A stretch of 53,204 nt of DNA from Coriobacteriia bacterium (GCA_009777935.1 WRKU01000008.1:1-53204); one strand, 5' to 3'. Shown: positions 29,825 through 39,278, counted from the stretch's first letter. Numbers and translations are program-made. The notes: a model not told the origin generated them from the sequence alone.

Positions 29825-31237
29825 CTAGTGTGCTCGTAGCTGAGGGAAGAGCAGTACGTCTCGAATCGAGGCGCTGTCGGTCAATAGCATGACGAGGCGG
29901 TCGATACCCAGCCCCATACCCCCGGCCGGAGGCATCCCGTGCTCCTGTGCGCGCAGATAGTCTTCATCGACGCCCATCGCTTCATCATCGCCGGCGGCCT
30001 TGGCCCGCGCCTGTTCTTCGAAACGCTCGCGTTGTTCGATAGGGTCATTGAGTTCAGAGAATGCGTTGGCGAGTTCACGCCCGACGATAAAGAGCTCGAA
30101 ACGATCACAGTAACGTGAGTCATCATCACAGCAACGTGCAAGCGGCGAGACCTCGGCAGGATAACGTAGCACAAATGTGGGCTCTCGAAGAGTGTGCTCG
30201 ACGAGCTTCTCAAACAGTTCGAGCAGCAGCTTGCCATTACCCCAGGTTTGCTCGTATGCGATGTCGTGCTCGGCGCAAAGTGCGCGCAGCTCGTCGAGGT
30301 CGGTATATGCCGAAACCTCGCGCCCGACCGCCGCCGTGACGAGTTCGTCCATCGTCGCGCGACGCCATGGCCCCGCCAGCGAGATATCCTCACCCTGATA
30401 GGTAACGGTAAGACGATCGTCCAAATCGGGGTGCACCTCACGTGCAACCTGCACAATGAGCTCTTCGGTGAGCGCCAGCATCGAGGTGACGTCACCGTAG
30501 GCCTGATATGCCTCGAGCATCGTGAATTCGGGGTTGTGGCGCGTGCTAATACCTTCATTGCGAAACGAGCGGTTGATCTCGTAGACCTTCTCAAACCCAC
30601 CCACAAGCAAACGTTTGAGGTAGAGTTCGGGCGCAATGCGCAGATAGAGATCGGTGTCGAGCGCGTTGTGATGTGTGACAAACGGACGTGCAGTAGCGCC
30701 ACCGGGAATCGGGTGGAGCATCGGCGTCTCAACCTCCAGATACCCCTGAGCGTCCATATAACGCCGTATCGCAGCAATAATGGTGAAGCGTGTCGTAAAT
30801 GTCTCGCGTACCTCGGGATTGACGATGAGGTCGACGTAACGCTGGCGATAGCGGGTCTCGGTATCGGTGAGCCCGTGGAACTTCTCAGGTAAGGGACGCA
30901 GCGCCTTTGCAAGCAATACGATGGTGGTCGGTTGCAGGGAGAGCTCACCGCGACGTGTGCGCATGATGACTCCCTCAGCGTATATCCAGTCGCCGACCAT
31001 GATGTCCATCGCCTCAGCAAAGGCCTCATCGCCAAGCGGTCCGGGCTGTATGAAGAGCTGTAGGTCGCCGGTCGCATCGCGTATGACAAAAAACGCCATC
31101 TTACCTTGGTCACGTTTGGCGATGACGCGACCGGCGACACTCGTGGTGTCCTCGGTCGTCGTGCCGGCCTCAAGCGTGGCGTACTGCACGGCCAACGCGG
31201 CGGAACGTGCGCGGGGGGTATAGCCCGACGCGTACAC
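29825..31237 (-). CDS. lysS: Lysyl-tRNA synthetase, class II
   Basis: VYEINRSFRNEGISTRHNPEFTMLEAYQAY; GMGLGIDRLVMLLTDSASIRDVLLFP; TAGTG coupling with greA stop. Confidence 0.95.
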   Translation of the reverse strand: MYASGYTPRARSAALAVQYATLEAGTTTEDTTSVAGRVIAKRDQGKMAFFVIRDATGDLQLFIQPGPLGDEAFAEAMDIMVGDWIYAEGVIMRTRRGELSLQPTTIVLLAKALRPLPEKFHGLTDTETRYRQRYVDLIVNPEVRETFTTRFTIIAAIRRYMDAQGYLEVETPMLHPIPGGATARPFVTHHNALDTDLYLRIAPELYLKRLLVGGFEKVYEINRSFRNEGISTRHNPEFTMLEAYQAYGDVTSMLALTEELIVQVAREVHPDLDDRLTVTYQGEDISLAGPWRRATMDELVTAAVGREVSAYTDLDELRALCAEHDIAYEQTWGNGKLLLELFEKLVEHTLREPTFVLRYPAEVSPLARCCDDDSRYCDRFELFIVGRELANAFSELNDPIEQRERFEEQARAKAAGDDEAMGVDEDYLRAQEHGMPPAGGMGLGIDRLVMLLTDSASIRDVLLFPQLRAH

Positions 31238-31710
31238 TACTTCGTAGCTTTCACCTTGTTGATTTTGACGGTCATGATACCGGCCGGCGTCTTGAGTTCG
31301 ACCTTGTCACCCTCTTTTTTGCCGAGTAACCCCGCCCCAATAGGCGACTCATCGCTCATGAGGCCCTTCATTGGGTTGGCGTTCGCACTTGCAACGATAT
31401 CGAAGGTCTGCTGTTTACGCGTTCCGGTATCGGTAAAGGTGACGGTCGTGCCAATCTTGACCGTTTTCACGTTGCTGGGTGGCTTGACGACAACAGCGTG
31501 CGAAAGAATGCTCTCGACTTCGACGATACGGCTTTCGATGAAGCCCTGCTCGTTTTTAGCGTCGTCATATTCGCTGTTTTCGCTGAGATCGCCAAAGCCT
31601 TTGGCCTGCGCAATGCGCTCGACGACAGCCGGGCGGCGTACCTCAATAAGCTCAGCGAGTTCAGCCTCGAGCTCCTGAAGACCCGAGGCAGTAAGTTCTA
31701 TCTTTGCCAT
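31237..31710 (-). CDS. greA: Transcription elongation factor GreA
   Basis: GDLSENSEYDDAKNEQGFIESRI; SPIGAGLLGKKEGD. Confidence 0.96.
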   Translation of the reverse strand: MAKIELTASGLQELEAELAELIEVRRPAVVERIAQAKGFGDLSENSEYDDAKNEQGFIESRIVEVESILSHAVVVKPPSNVKTVKIGTTVTFTDTGTRKQQTFDIVASANANPMKGLMSDESPIGAGLLGKKEGDKVELKTPAGIMTVKINKVKATK

Positions 31711-31712
31711 CG

Positions 31713-32042
31713 TTACTCTTCGTCCTCGTAGATAATTTTGGCAACTTTACGGTTTGGATCAATGGTGGCAGCTGAGTCGGCCGGTGCGGCGGTCGGAGTC
31801 GTCTGCGGCGATGCTTCGGCAGAGGTCGGCGCGACAGGCGTCGGTGTAGGAGCTGCTGATGCATCGTTGCTTGATGTGTCGTTCATCGCTTCGTTCGCCT
31901 CGGCCATACCCTTACGCACTTCTTTCATCGTCGTACCGAACATCTTGCCGAGTTTCGGCAGATTTTTCGGCCCAAAGACGACGAACAGTATAATCGCCGC
32001 GACGATGATAATCATTATTTCCATGAAGCCCATTGTTCTCAT
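31713..32042 (-). CDS. Twin-arginine translocase TatA/TatE family subunit
   Basis: MGFMEIMIIIVAAIILFVVFGPKNLPKLGKMFGTTMKEVRKG. Confidence 0.92.
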   Translation of the reverse strand: MRTMGFMEIMIIIVAAIILFVVFGPKNLPKLGKMFGTTMKEVRKGMAEANEAMNDTSSNDASAAPTPTPVAPTSAEASPQTTPTAAPADSAATIDPNRKVAKIIYEDEE

Positions 32043-32081
32043 GGTTTCTCCTTTAGTTGTACTCTGAATAGGATAGCGTAG

Positions 32082-32879
32082 TTACATCTTTGAGTAAAGT
32101 GTCGCCTCATTGCAGCCGCAATCGACGGCGTGCGTGGCAGTGTTCGGAATCATATCGAGCAAGAGTGCTTTGACCTTGTCGAGATTCTCGGCGAAGACAC
32201 GGGCGACGTCGGCGTTGACGACCGCCTCGTCGTGTTCGACGCCAGCATCGAAATCGGTGATGAGCGCAATACCGCTGTAGCACATATCGAGCTCGCGTGC
32301 GAGGTAAGCCTCGGGGTACTGCGTCATGTTAATGACCTCCCAGCCTTGTGCGGCAAACCATCGTGATTCTGCACGTGTTGAAAAGCGCGGACCTTGAATG
32401 ACGACGACGGTACCGCTTTCATGATGCGGGATACCGAGCTTCGTACAGCTCTGTGCCGCGATAGCTCGCAGGTCAGGGCAGTACGGATCGGCACTCGAAA
32501 CGTGGTGAACATCGGGGCCGTTGTAGAAGGTATCCGGGCGCCCATTTGTACGATCGACGAACTGGTCGAGAATAACGAAGTCACCCAGCCCCACATCGGG
32601 CTGGAGCGAACCGCATGCACACGGTGCGATGATACGCGTAGCGCCGAGCTGCTTCATCGCCCAGAGATTCGCGCGATAGGGAATCTTGTGTGGCGGCAGA
32701 TCGTGGGCAGCGCCATGGCGCGGCAAAAAAGCGACGGTGTGCTCGCCGATGGTGCCGACCATGATAATACCTGAGGGCGCACCGTACGGCGTCTCAATCG
32801 TCACGCTTTGCGCATCGTCGAGCAGGTCGTAGAAGCCTGAGCCGCCGAAGACGCCTATATCCACGGATGGTATGTTCAT
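32082..32879 (-). CDS. mtnP: S-methyl-5'-thioadenosine phosphorylase
   Basis: DIGVFGGSGFYDLLDDAQ...FLPRHGAAHDLPPHKIPYRANLWAMK...VINMTQYPEAYLARELDMCYSGIALITDFDAG. Confidence 0.92.
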   Translation of the reverse strand: MNIPSVDIGVFGGSGFYDLLDDAQSVTIETPYGAPSGIIMVGTIGEHTVAFLPRHGAAHDLPPHKIPYRANLWAMKQLGATRIIAPCACGSLQPDVGLGDFVILDQFVDRTNGRPDTFYNGPDVHHVSSADPYCPDLRAIAAQSCTKLGIPHHESGTVVVIQGPRFSTRAESRWFAAQGWEVINMTQYPEAYLARELDMCYSGIALITDFDAGVEHDEAVVNADVARVFAENLDKVKALLLDMIPNTATHAVDCGCNEATLYSKM

Positions 32880-33427
32880 AAAAACAATCCAATCAGTATA
32901 GCGATCAATAGCCCAAAGGTTACCAGAATAAAGGCCACCTGCACAAGGGCCGCAAACGGACCCAGCACAAGGCCAGACAGATAGACCCACGCGAGCGCGG
33001 CCGGCACGGCGGCAAGCCACAGGAGAACATCGCGTAAAGCCACGAGAGGACGCTCACGCACAGAGTTCTTCACAAGTGAGTCGACGAGCATGGTGTAGAT
33101 CGGATACGAAAGCGCGACACCGAGCATCGTACCGGTGAGCAAACGAAGCTCATTTGAGCCGGAACGGAGACCGAGAAAGGTGGTAGTCCAGTCGAGAACT
33201 ATCGCTATGACAGCGATGACGGCAAAGGTAAGGTACGGTAACGAGGGCCACCCACACCGCTGAGCGCCCCGATAGAGCACAAACAGTATAATGAGCGCGA
33301 GGATGAGCCCGGTGTACATGCCAGTGCAGCGTGCACAGACGGGAAATTGCACACCGCCAAAAGCGAACGAGCGCTCCGGCAGCTGATGGCAAAGAAAGGT
33401 GCCTACTATAAGACTCAGTCGTTCCAT
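32876..33427 (-). CDS. DUF2085 family membrane protein
   Basis: FLCHQLPERSFAFGGVQFPVCARCTGMYTGL; multiple TM segments. Confidence 0.8.
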   Translation of the reverse strand: MERLSLIVGTFLCHQLPERSFAFGGVQFPVCARCTGMYTGLILALIILFVLYRGAQRCGWPSLPYLTFAVIAVIAIVLDWTTTFLGLRSGSNELRLLTGTMLGVALSYPIYTMLVDSLVKNSVRERPLVALRDVLLWLAAVPAALAWVYLSGLVLGPFAALVQVAFILVTFGLLIAILIGLFL

Positions 33428-33567
33428 ATGCTCTATGCTACCTCGTACTTACGGTGATTGCGAAGCACACCGGCCAGATGGTTCTGGTGAGTAGCTGGGT
33501 GCTGTTTTGCAAGGCGTGACGTGGTAACCACGCGAGTCTTGCTAAACAGCGACCAGACGCCATCAGA

Positions 33568-33644
<77 letters not shown>

Positions 33645-33677
33645 TGCTGTCTAGTGTACTAGATTCCGCTTCAAAGA

Positions 33678-33705
33678 AGAAGGGCCTCACTCAGGAAGCC
33701 CTTCT
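33678..33705 (-). terminator. Rho-independent terminator downstream of cytochrome gene
   Basis: AGAAGGGC...GCCCTTCT stem followed on minus strand by T-rich TTCTTTG. Confidence 0.75.
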
Positions 33706-33728
33706 CGTTACTCGTTATAAGCTCCGGC

Positions 33729-35849
33729 CTAGCGGTTAATCGTATTTCCGCGCGAGACGCGTACGTGACAGAAGGAGCAGAACGACTCTTGGTGACAGTC
33801 GTAGCAACCTCTCGCACCCTCAGTGCGCGTCACAACTGCATGGTAGTAGTACCATGGCTGATCCGGCACCGACTGCACGTGGTGACATGCGTCACAGAAG
33901 ACCTGAGTATGACACAGCGCACACTGCGGCCGCGTGTACTGCCCGCTCTTGATAGCCTCGCTGTGCGGGAATACCTCGGGGCTGCTGTCGGTCGGGTGTG
34001 GCATCTCAAGCACGTGACAGCCGATACAGTACGCCGAGTTTGGCAACGTAGCAGCATCACCGGCATGACAGAACAGACAGTTCTGCGGATCGGCTTCAAA
34101 CTGCGTCACATGTGCACGCTGAAGGAAGTCATCGGCGGCGTGGGTGCCCGGAACAACGTGCCAATCCCAGTGACAGTCGACGCACTCGGCGTTCGTGTGA
34201 CAGTCGTTACAGGTATCGGCGCTGTGAGTGAGCGTCGCAGGGCCATGCTCGGGCATCCAGCGCGACTGCGCTGTCGCACCGATGTGGTGACAGCTCGAGC
34301 ACACCTCGGCGTAGCCGTGACAGGTCGTACAGGTCGACGGGTCGCTCGCCGAATGGAAGGCGCGGAACGTCGAATCGTGTGGCATCTCCATGCCGTGACA
34401 GTCGTAGCAGAACGGTGCATTGATGCCACCCTCGCCGTGACAGATTTCACAGGACTCGATGCTTTGGTTTGCCATGACGGCGTGCTCTGCCGTAGTCTTA
34501 GCCGGCTCGACGCCATAGATCGTCATCGACGGAGTCGCAGGCCACGTAAACGTTGCGGACTCATGCGAGACCGGGTAGACGTTCCACGCGTCGTGACAGT
34601 CGATACAGAACTGCGTCGTGTGACAAGCCTGCAGACAGATGCTCACGCCCGTAGTGTAACAGGCTTCGGCATGCTGAGCCGTGGTCCAGTCGCTCTCGTA
34701 GTTGAAGGTCCAGTTTGACTCTGGCCCATGGTGACACGAGGTGCAGAACTTCGTCTCTTCCTCGACGCCGTGACACATGATGCACTTCTCCATCAGGTAA
34801 GGATCGTACGACATCGCGGCGTGGCCCTCAGGATCTTCGATGGTGCGCGGCCGCAGGAACTCGGTCGGGTGTGGCATCGCCATACCGTGGCAGTCGTCGC
34901 AGAACGAAGTCAGGTGACAGGTGTAGCAGTAGTTGATGGCGCCGACGGGAGCAAGCACGAGCTCGCCTTCGCCATGAGAGCGCGCGTACTTCTTGGCCCA
35001 TGAGCCGTCCGTATCGGCCGTAATCTTGCGCATGTCTTCAGTCTTGGTAGCAGAGTTAGGCTCAACATCGATACCATGCTTCTCCATCGTCTTCTCGACG
35101 AGTGCGTAGGCTTCGAGCCCAAGATCAGCGTGCGGACGCCCGAGGAAGGCCTCGAGATCCGGAGCATAGTGGTTGTCAGGAATGAGATGGAAGTCTTCCG
35201 TGTGACACGCGAGGCAGTCGCCGGTCGCCGGCTTATTCGTCTCCATATCGTGACAGCGATAGCACGCGGTCATCAGCATGAAGTCCTCATGCGGGAAGGC
35301 CGGCTCGCCACTCTGCGGATCAAAGAGCACAAGCTCGATGCCGTCCTCGTTGTGGCCAACACGGTTATGGCACATCGTACAGGTGACGCCGAAGTCCTCG
35401 TGAATCTTGTGGTCGATGACGATGCCAGGGCTCGGCGTAATGGTACGGTTTTCAAGCGTGTGGCACGAGTTACAGCGCTCGTCGCCGAACTCATACTTGT
35501 TGAGTGCAAGGTCACTGTAGGCGTTGATGGGGATGTGGTAGGTACCCATAATCGTCGGAGGTAACTCGGCGATTGCCGTCGTTATCTTGGCAAACACGAA
35601 GGATACCGGATCCTTACCAGGCTTGTAGTGGCATGAGACGCATGCAACCTTCGAGTGCGACGAATTCAGGTACGAATTGATGCTGTCCGTCTGCAGGTGA
35701 CACACCGCCGAACAGAACCAGAACGACGTAGTAGCAGCCATCGCAACGGTCACGAAGAGCAGGAGGGCAACCAGCACCGTACCGCACCAGATAATGGCAC
35801 GCGGACGGCTCACCGGGTTCTTGAATGCCTCGATTGGATGAAATGCCAT
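33729..35849 (-). CDS. Membrane-anchored multiheme c-type cytochrome (22 CXXCH + 2 CX3CH motifs)
   Basis: Direct motif count in translation; N-terminal TM; GAGGAG RBS before ATG 35849. Confidence 0.95.
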   Translation of the reverse strand: MAFHPIEAFKNPVSRPRAIIWCGTVLVALLLFVTVAMAATTSFWFCSAVCHLQTDSINSYLNSSHSKVACVSCHYKPGKDPVSFVFAKITTAIAELPPTIMGTYHIPINAYSDLALNKYEFGDERCNSCHTLENRTITPSPGIVIDHKIHEDFGVTCTMCHNRVGHNEDGIELVLFDPQSGEPAFPHEDFMLMTACYRCHDMETNKPATGDCLACHTEDFHLIPDNHYAPDLEAFLGRPHADLGLEAYALVEKTMEKHGIDVEPNSATKTEDMRKITADTDGSWAKKYARSHGEGELVLAPVGAINYCYTCHLTSFCDDCHGMAMPHPTEFLRPRTIEDPEGHAAMSYDPYLMEKCIMCHGVEEETKFCTSCHHGPESNWTFNYESDWTTAQHAEACYTTGVSICLQACHTTQFCIDCHDAWNVYPVSHESATFTWPATPSMTIYGVEPAKTTAEHAVMANQSIESCEICHGEGGINAPFCYDCHGMEMPHDSTFRAFHSASDPSTCTTCHGYAEVCSSCHHIGATAQSRWMPEHGPATLTHSADTCNDCHTNAECVDCHWDWHVVPGTHAADDFLQRAHVTQFEADPQNCLFCHAGDAATLPNSAYCIGCHVLEMPHPTDSSPEVFPHSEAIKSGQYTRPQCALCHTQVFCDACHHVQSVPDQPWYYYHAVVTRTEGARGCYDCHQESFCSFCHVRVSRGNTINR

Positions 35850-35948
35850 GTTCACTCCTCAAGTCTTGCCTACACGTACACTCTATGCTTGCTCACGTGC
35901 GGGGTGAACAGGCCCGCACGACTTTCCCAGATAAGTCTATGGGTAAGT

Positions 35949-35977
35949 AGTTTATCGGAATGTGGCATTTCGTGCAA
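35949..35977 (-). promoter_or_regulatory. Putative sigma70-type promoter TTGCAC-N17-TAAACT for cytochrome gene
   Basis: Read on minus strand, about 100 nt upstream of ATG. Confidence 0.5.
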
Positions 35978-35985
35978 CTAAGTCC

Positions 35986-36008
35986 GACAAAAGTTTGACA
36001 ATTTTGTC
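35986..36008. promoter_or_regulatory. Palindrome GACAAAA-N9-TTTTGTC upstream of the cytochrome -35
   Basis: Perfect 7-bp arms. Confidence 0.5.
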
Positions 36009-36039
36009 CAAGTGATAACATTTATTAAGAAAGATTAAG

Positions 36040-37056
36040 CTAAGGTCTTACGCCGTGGACAAAGGAGGTAACCGACTCCACCCGAACCGACTGACCAGCA
36101 TAGGGCGCATGCACGTACGAACCACCGCCTACGTAGATGCCGACGTGGCCGCCCCCGTTAGTGACGACAATATCACCGGGCTGCAGATCTCCCCATGAAA
36201 CGATTTGCCCGGCCCACATCTGGCCATACGAAGTGCGTGGAAGTGAGACACCGACGATGTTGAAGACGTACTGGACGAAGCCGGAGCAATCGAAGCCGGC
36301 CGGCGACGAGCCGCCCCACGCGTACGGTACGCCGATGAACCCCATCGCAACAGAGACAACGTCACCGCGCGCTGCGTTCGTCGGCGGCGTATAGTCGTTG
36401 GCCGGCGCACCGGCAGTCGGTGGAGGCGGAGGTGTCGTCGCAACAGTGCGTACCTGGAGCGCCGCGACCTCGGCCTCCATGCCGGCAACGGTTGCGCGTT
36501 GCGCCTCAAGCGAAGCCTCACCGGCGGCCTTCTTCTCAGCAGCGGTCGCGGCGGCCTCGGCGGCAATCTGCTCTTGCTCGGTTAGGGTGCCGCGTAGTTG
36601 TACCTGCTCGACCTTGAGAAGATCGAGCTCTTCTATCGCGCGCGCACCTGCCTCATTGATGTCAGAGAGCAGACTCCACGTCGCGGAGAACTCTTCGAAT
36701 GTCGTCGCACCTAAAAGTACATCGAGGAAACCGAGTGGTCCCGAACGATACATGCTGACTGCACGTGTGTTGAGCTGCTCCTGCAACTCGTCGATGCGTT
36801 CAACGGTAGCAGCAAGCTCGACCTCGGCTTCAGCACGCTTAGCCGTCGCCTCGGCATAGGTCTCTTGAGCGACGAGATAGTCTTGGACGAGGAAGTCCCA
36901 CTCGTCGAGCAGCTGTTCAAGGCGCTCCTTGGCAGCACGTACCTCAGAGGCCGACGGCACGGCGAAGGCCACACTTGGCATGGCGAGCACAAGTACAAAA
37001 ACGGTGGCGAGCGCCACCGCAAAAACCGTCGTTCTCTGTTGTATTAGCCTAAACAT
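36040..37056 (-). CDS. Secreted NlpC/P60 peptidoglycan endopeptidase with N-terminal coiled coil
   Basis: Signal peptide MFRLIQQRTTVFAVALATVFVLVLAMPSVAFA; coiled coil; GFDCSGFVQYVFNIVGVSLPRTSYGQ with catalytic Cys and GGGHVGIYVG. Confidence 0.93.
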   Translation of the reverse strand: MFRLIQQRTTVFAVALATVFVLVLAMPSVAFAVPSASEVRAAKERLEQLLDEWDFLVQDYLVAQETYAEATAKRAEAEVELAATVERIDELQEQLNTRAVSMYRSGPLGFLDVLLGATTFEEFSATWSLLSDINEAGARAIEELDLLKVEQVQLRGTLTEQEQIAAEAAATAAEKKAAGEASLEAQRATVAGMEAEVAALQVRTVATTPPPPPTAGAPANDYTPPTNAARGDVVSVAMGFIGVPYAWGGSSPAGFDCSGFVQYVFNIVGVSLPRTSYGQMWAGQIVSWGDLQPGDIVVTNGGGHVGIYVGGGSYVHAPYAGQSVRVESVTSFVHGVRP

Positions 37057-37067
37057 CAGCAAGCTTC

Positions 37068-37073
37068 ATTATA
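37068..37073 (-). promoter_or_regulatory. Extended -10 (TGC TATAAT) 11 nt upstream of NlpC/P60 ATG
   Basis: Minus strand ATTATGCTATAATGAAGCTTGCTG-ATG; no Shine-Dalgarno. Confidence 0.6.
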
Positions 37074-37100
37074 GCATAATGTCGCGTGTGTCTGCGCTCA

Positions 37101-37281
37101 TGCGGTTGCACAGGCGCAGGGGACAATTTCTCCGGAGCCTTTAGTGGAATTAGGACGAAATCCACTTGCGCAGCAAGTTAGTTCGTCTGTAAGCGAAGAC
37201 GAGACTACAGGCTCGTCGGAGCGATATGGAACGGGGCGTAGGAAAATTCGTCACCGAGCCTGTGCAACCCGCACAGGCTCG
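37101..37281. repeat. Long imperfect inverted-repeat/structured intergenic element with internal hairpins
   Basis: Left arm TGCGGTTGCACAGGC pairs with right arm GCCTGTGCAACCCGCA; internal GACGAA..TTCGTC, GACGAG..CTCGTC; GAGCCTGTGC-N5-GCACAGGCTC. Confidence 0.65.
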
Positions 37282-37289
37282 TGCGCTCG

Positions 37290-38186
37290 TCATTCGAAGA
37301 CGGCGCAAAGGGCGTCTAGTATCACATGCGCGACATACTGGTAGCACAGCTTGTCGCTCGTATCGAGATGCTCGTGCGCAACTGCGATGATGATCGGCAT
37401 CTCAGCAAAGATGAGCGCGGCAGCTAGATCGGCACGGTTAGGCAGGTACGGTATCATGGCGTCGGTCGACGTATCGGCAGACCCCTCGCTATCCTCGTCA
37501 GCACAGGCAATAATTACGGTGATACCGTCGAAGATGGCTCCGTCGTCGGTATTGTAAGCGATGGTAATCTGAGCATCGGTACACGACGCAAGGGCGAGGT
37601 TCTCAAGGCGGCGCACAATCTGGCGTGAGGGTGGGCACGTCGCAATGAACTGCCAGCGATGCGCATAGAGCGCGCGCTCACGCTGCTGTGTGGCAATCGT
37701 CGCCGCACTGTGCACCTGCGCCGTACGGCTATCCCAGATGTGACGCAAACCGCGCAGGTGCTCGTAGGTCTCGGCGCCAACGACACCATCTGAGCCAATC
37801 TCGACGTTTTCTTGAAACTCGATGACGGCGCGCTCGGTATGTGGCCCAAAGATCGAGTCGAGTTCGCCACAGGGAAAGCCGAGTGAGTTGAGCGCGCGCT
37901 GCAACGTCAACACATCTTGACCGTGAAAGAACGGCGCGCGCAGATAGAGCGAGCGATCGCCAAAGACAAACGTCGAGTCGACGAGCTTTGACCACGTACG
38001 CATGTCGACTTCGCCGGTCGGCTCAAGATCATGTGAGCGTTGAAATGCTTCGACGGCCGCATGGGTCTCATCACGAAAGTCACCGTCGATGCCGTGTGTC
38101 GGGAAATCGTATCCCAGCGTCGCAAGACGTCGTTGGATATCCTCGACCCCGCGGCCGCTATCACCCACCTTAATCGGTTTCATCAC
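37290..38186 (-). CDS. CwlM-like protein: two peptidoglycan-binding domains plus unknown C-terminal domain, no signal peptide
   Basis: VGDSGRGVEDIQRRLATLGYD..., RSLYLRAPFFHGQDVLTLQRALNSLGFPCGELDSIFGPHTERAVIEFQ. Confidence 0.8.
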   Translation of the reverse strand: MMKPIKVGDSGRGVEDIQRRLATLGYDFPTHGIDGDFRDETHAAVEAFQRSHDLEPTGEVDMRTWSKLVDSTFVFGDRSLYLRAPFFHGQDVLTLQRALNSLGFPCGELDSIFGPHTERAVIEFQENVEIGSDGVVGAETYEHLRGLRHIWDSRTAQVHSAATIATQQRERALYAHRWQFIATCPPSRQIVRRLENLALASCTDAQITIAYNTDDGAIFDGITVIIACADEDSEGSADTSTDAMIPYLPNRADLAAALIFAEMPIIIAVAHEHLDTSDKLCYQYVAHVILDALCAVFE

Positions 38187-38228
38187 CGGTAATCTCGTCG
38201 TCTCTCGGTACGTCTCGCGTGCGTCTCA

Positions 38229-39269
38229 CTACGCCCGGCGTTCGATGAAGAAGTCGGCCATGGAAAGCAGCAGCGCCTTTGGTTTGGACGCTTTTGCGGA
38301 GGTTTTCGAGGAGCCCGGCAGCGCGTCCGGTAACGCTACATCGAGCGCGGCTTTTGCCTCTATCACGAGCTCGGTCGCGTAGTCACGCGCATAGTCGAGC
38401 GAGCCGGCCTCCTCCATAATGGTGACGGCTTCGTCGAGAATCGCCGGCTCGCTCGTCGCCGATGCAAGTATCTCGAGCAGGCGACGCGCATCCCGTGCGT
38501 GCGTCAGTGCATGCACCGCCATGAGCGTACGCTTGCCCTCGGTGATGTCGATACGAAAATCCTTCGAGGTGTCGTCACCCACGAGGTTGATGAGGTCGTC
38601 TTGGATCTGAAAGGCCAGCCCCACGGCAAGGCCGAAGGAGCGCAGCGCCTCGACGGTCTCATCGTTCGCACCCCCGATAATCGCCCCAATAGCAAGCGGT
38701 GTCGCGCCCGAATAGTGCGCCGTTTTGTGCGTCGCCATCGTCAGGTAATCTTCAACGGTCAGGTCGAAACGCTCGTCACGCGCCCATCCGATATCGAGCG
38801 CCTGTCCCTCAATTGTGCGCGTCGTCATGTCGACAAGCTCGCTGAGTACGCGAATCTTGAGCGCGGGTTCGAGGAGCGGATCGTCAACGACCGAGCCGGT
38901 CACGAGCGAGAGTGCCAGATCGCCGGCGTTGATAGCGAGCGCCTCCCCTTCGGCGACGTGGAGGCACGGCTCCCCTCGACGCGTCAGCGCGCCATCTTCG
39001 ATGTCGTCGTGGATGAGTGCCGCGGTATGAAAATGCTCAACGGCCGCAGCCGCACGCAAGGCAAGCCGAGGGTCTCCGCCTACCGCCTCGCACGCGAGTA
39101 GTGCGATAAGCGGACGGTGGCGCTTGCCCCCGTTAGCTGCGTAACGCGCAAGCGGGCCATAAAGATAGGTGCGCATATCGGGATGAGCGCCGTCGTCAGC
39201 GTAGTAGGTAGCAAGATGAGCATCCATATCTTTGTAGTTGCTCTTGAGGTATCGTACAAAGTTTGCCAT
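38229..39269 (-). CDS. Polyprenyl diphosphate synthase
   Basis: GGKRHRPLIALLACEAVGG; LIHDDIEDGALTRRG; FQIQDDLINLVGD. Confidence 0.94.
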   Translation of the reverse strand: MANFVRYLKSNYKDMDAHLATYYADDGAHPDMRTYLYGPLARYAANGGKRHRPLIALLACEAVGGDPRLALRAAAAVEHFHTAALIHDDIEDGALTRRGEPCLHVAEGEALAINAGDLALSLVTGSVVDDPLLEPALKIRVLSELVDMTTRTIEGQALDIGWARDERFDLTVEDYLTMATHKTAHYSGATPLAIGAIIGGANDETVEALRSFGLAVGLAFQIQDDLINLVGDDTSKDFRIDITEGKRTLMAVHALTHARDARRLLEILASATSEPAILDEAVTIMEEAGSLDYARDYATELVIEAKAALDVALPDALPGSSKTSAKASKPKALLLSMADFFIERRA

Positions 39270-39278
39270 GTATACAGT

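Noticed and set aside
29881-31173. 430-aa minus-strand ORF in another frame of lysS
   Set aside because: Arg/Ser-rich out-of-frame translation; lysS frame has all class-II motifs.
37101-37281. ydaO-type c-di-AMP riboswitch before the NlpC/P60 gene
   Set aside because: Recognised ydaO consensus blocks not found, and the likely promoter lies downstream of the element so it would not be in the main leader.
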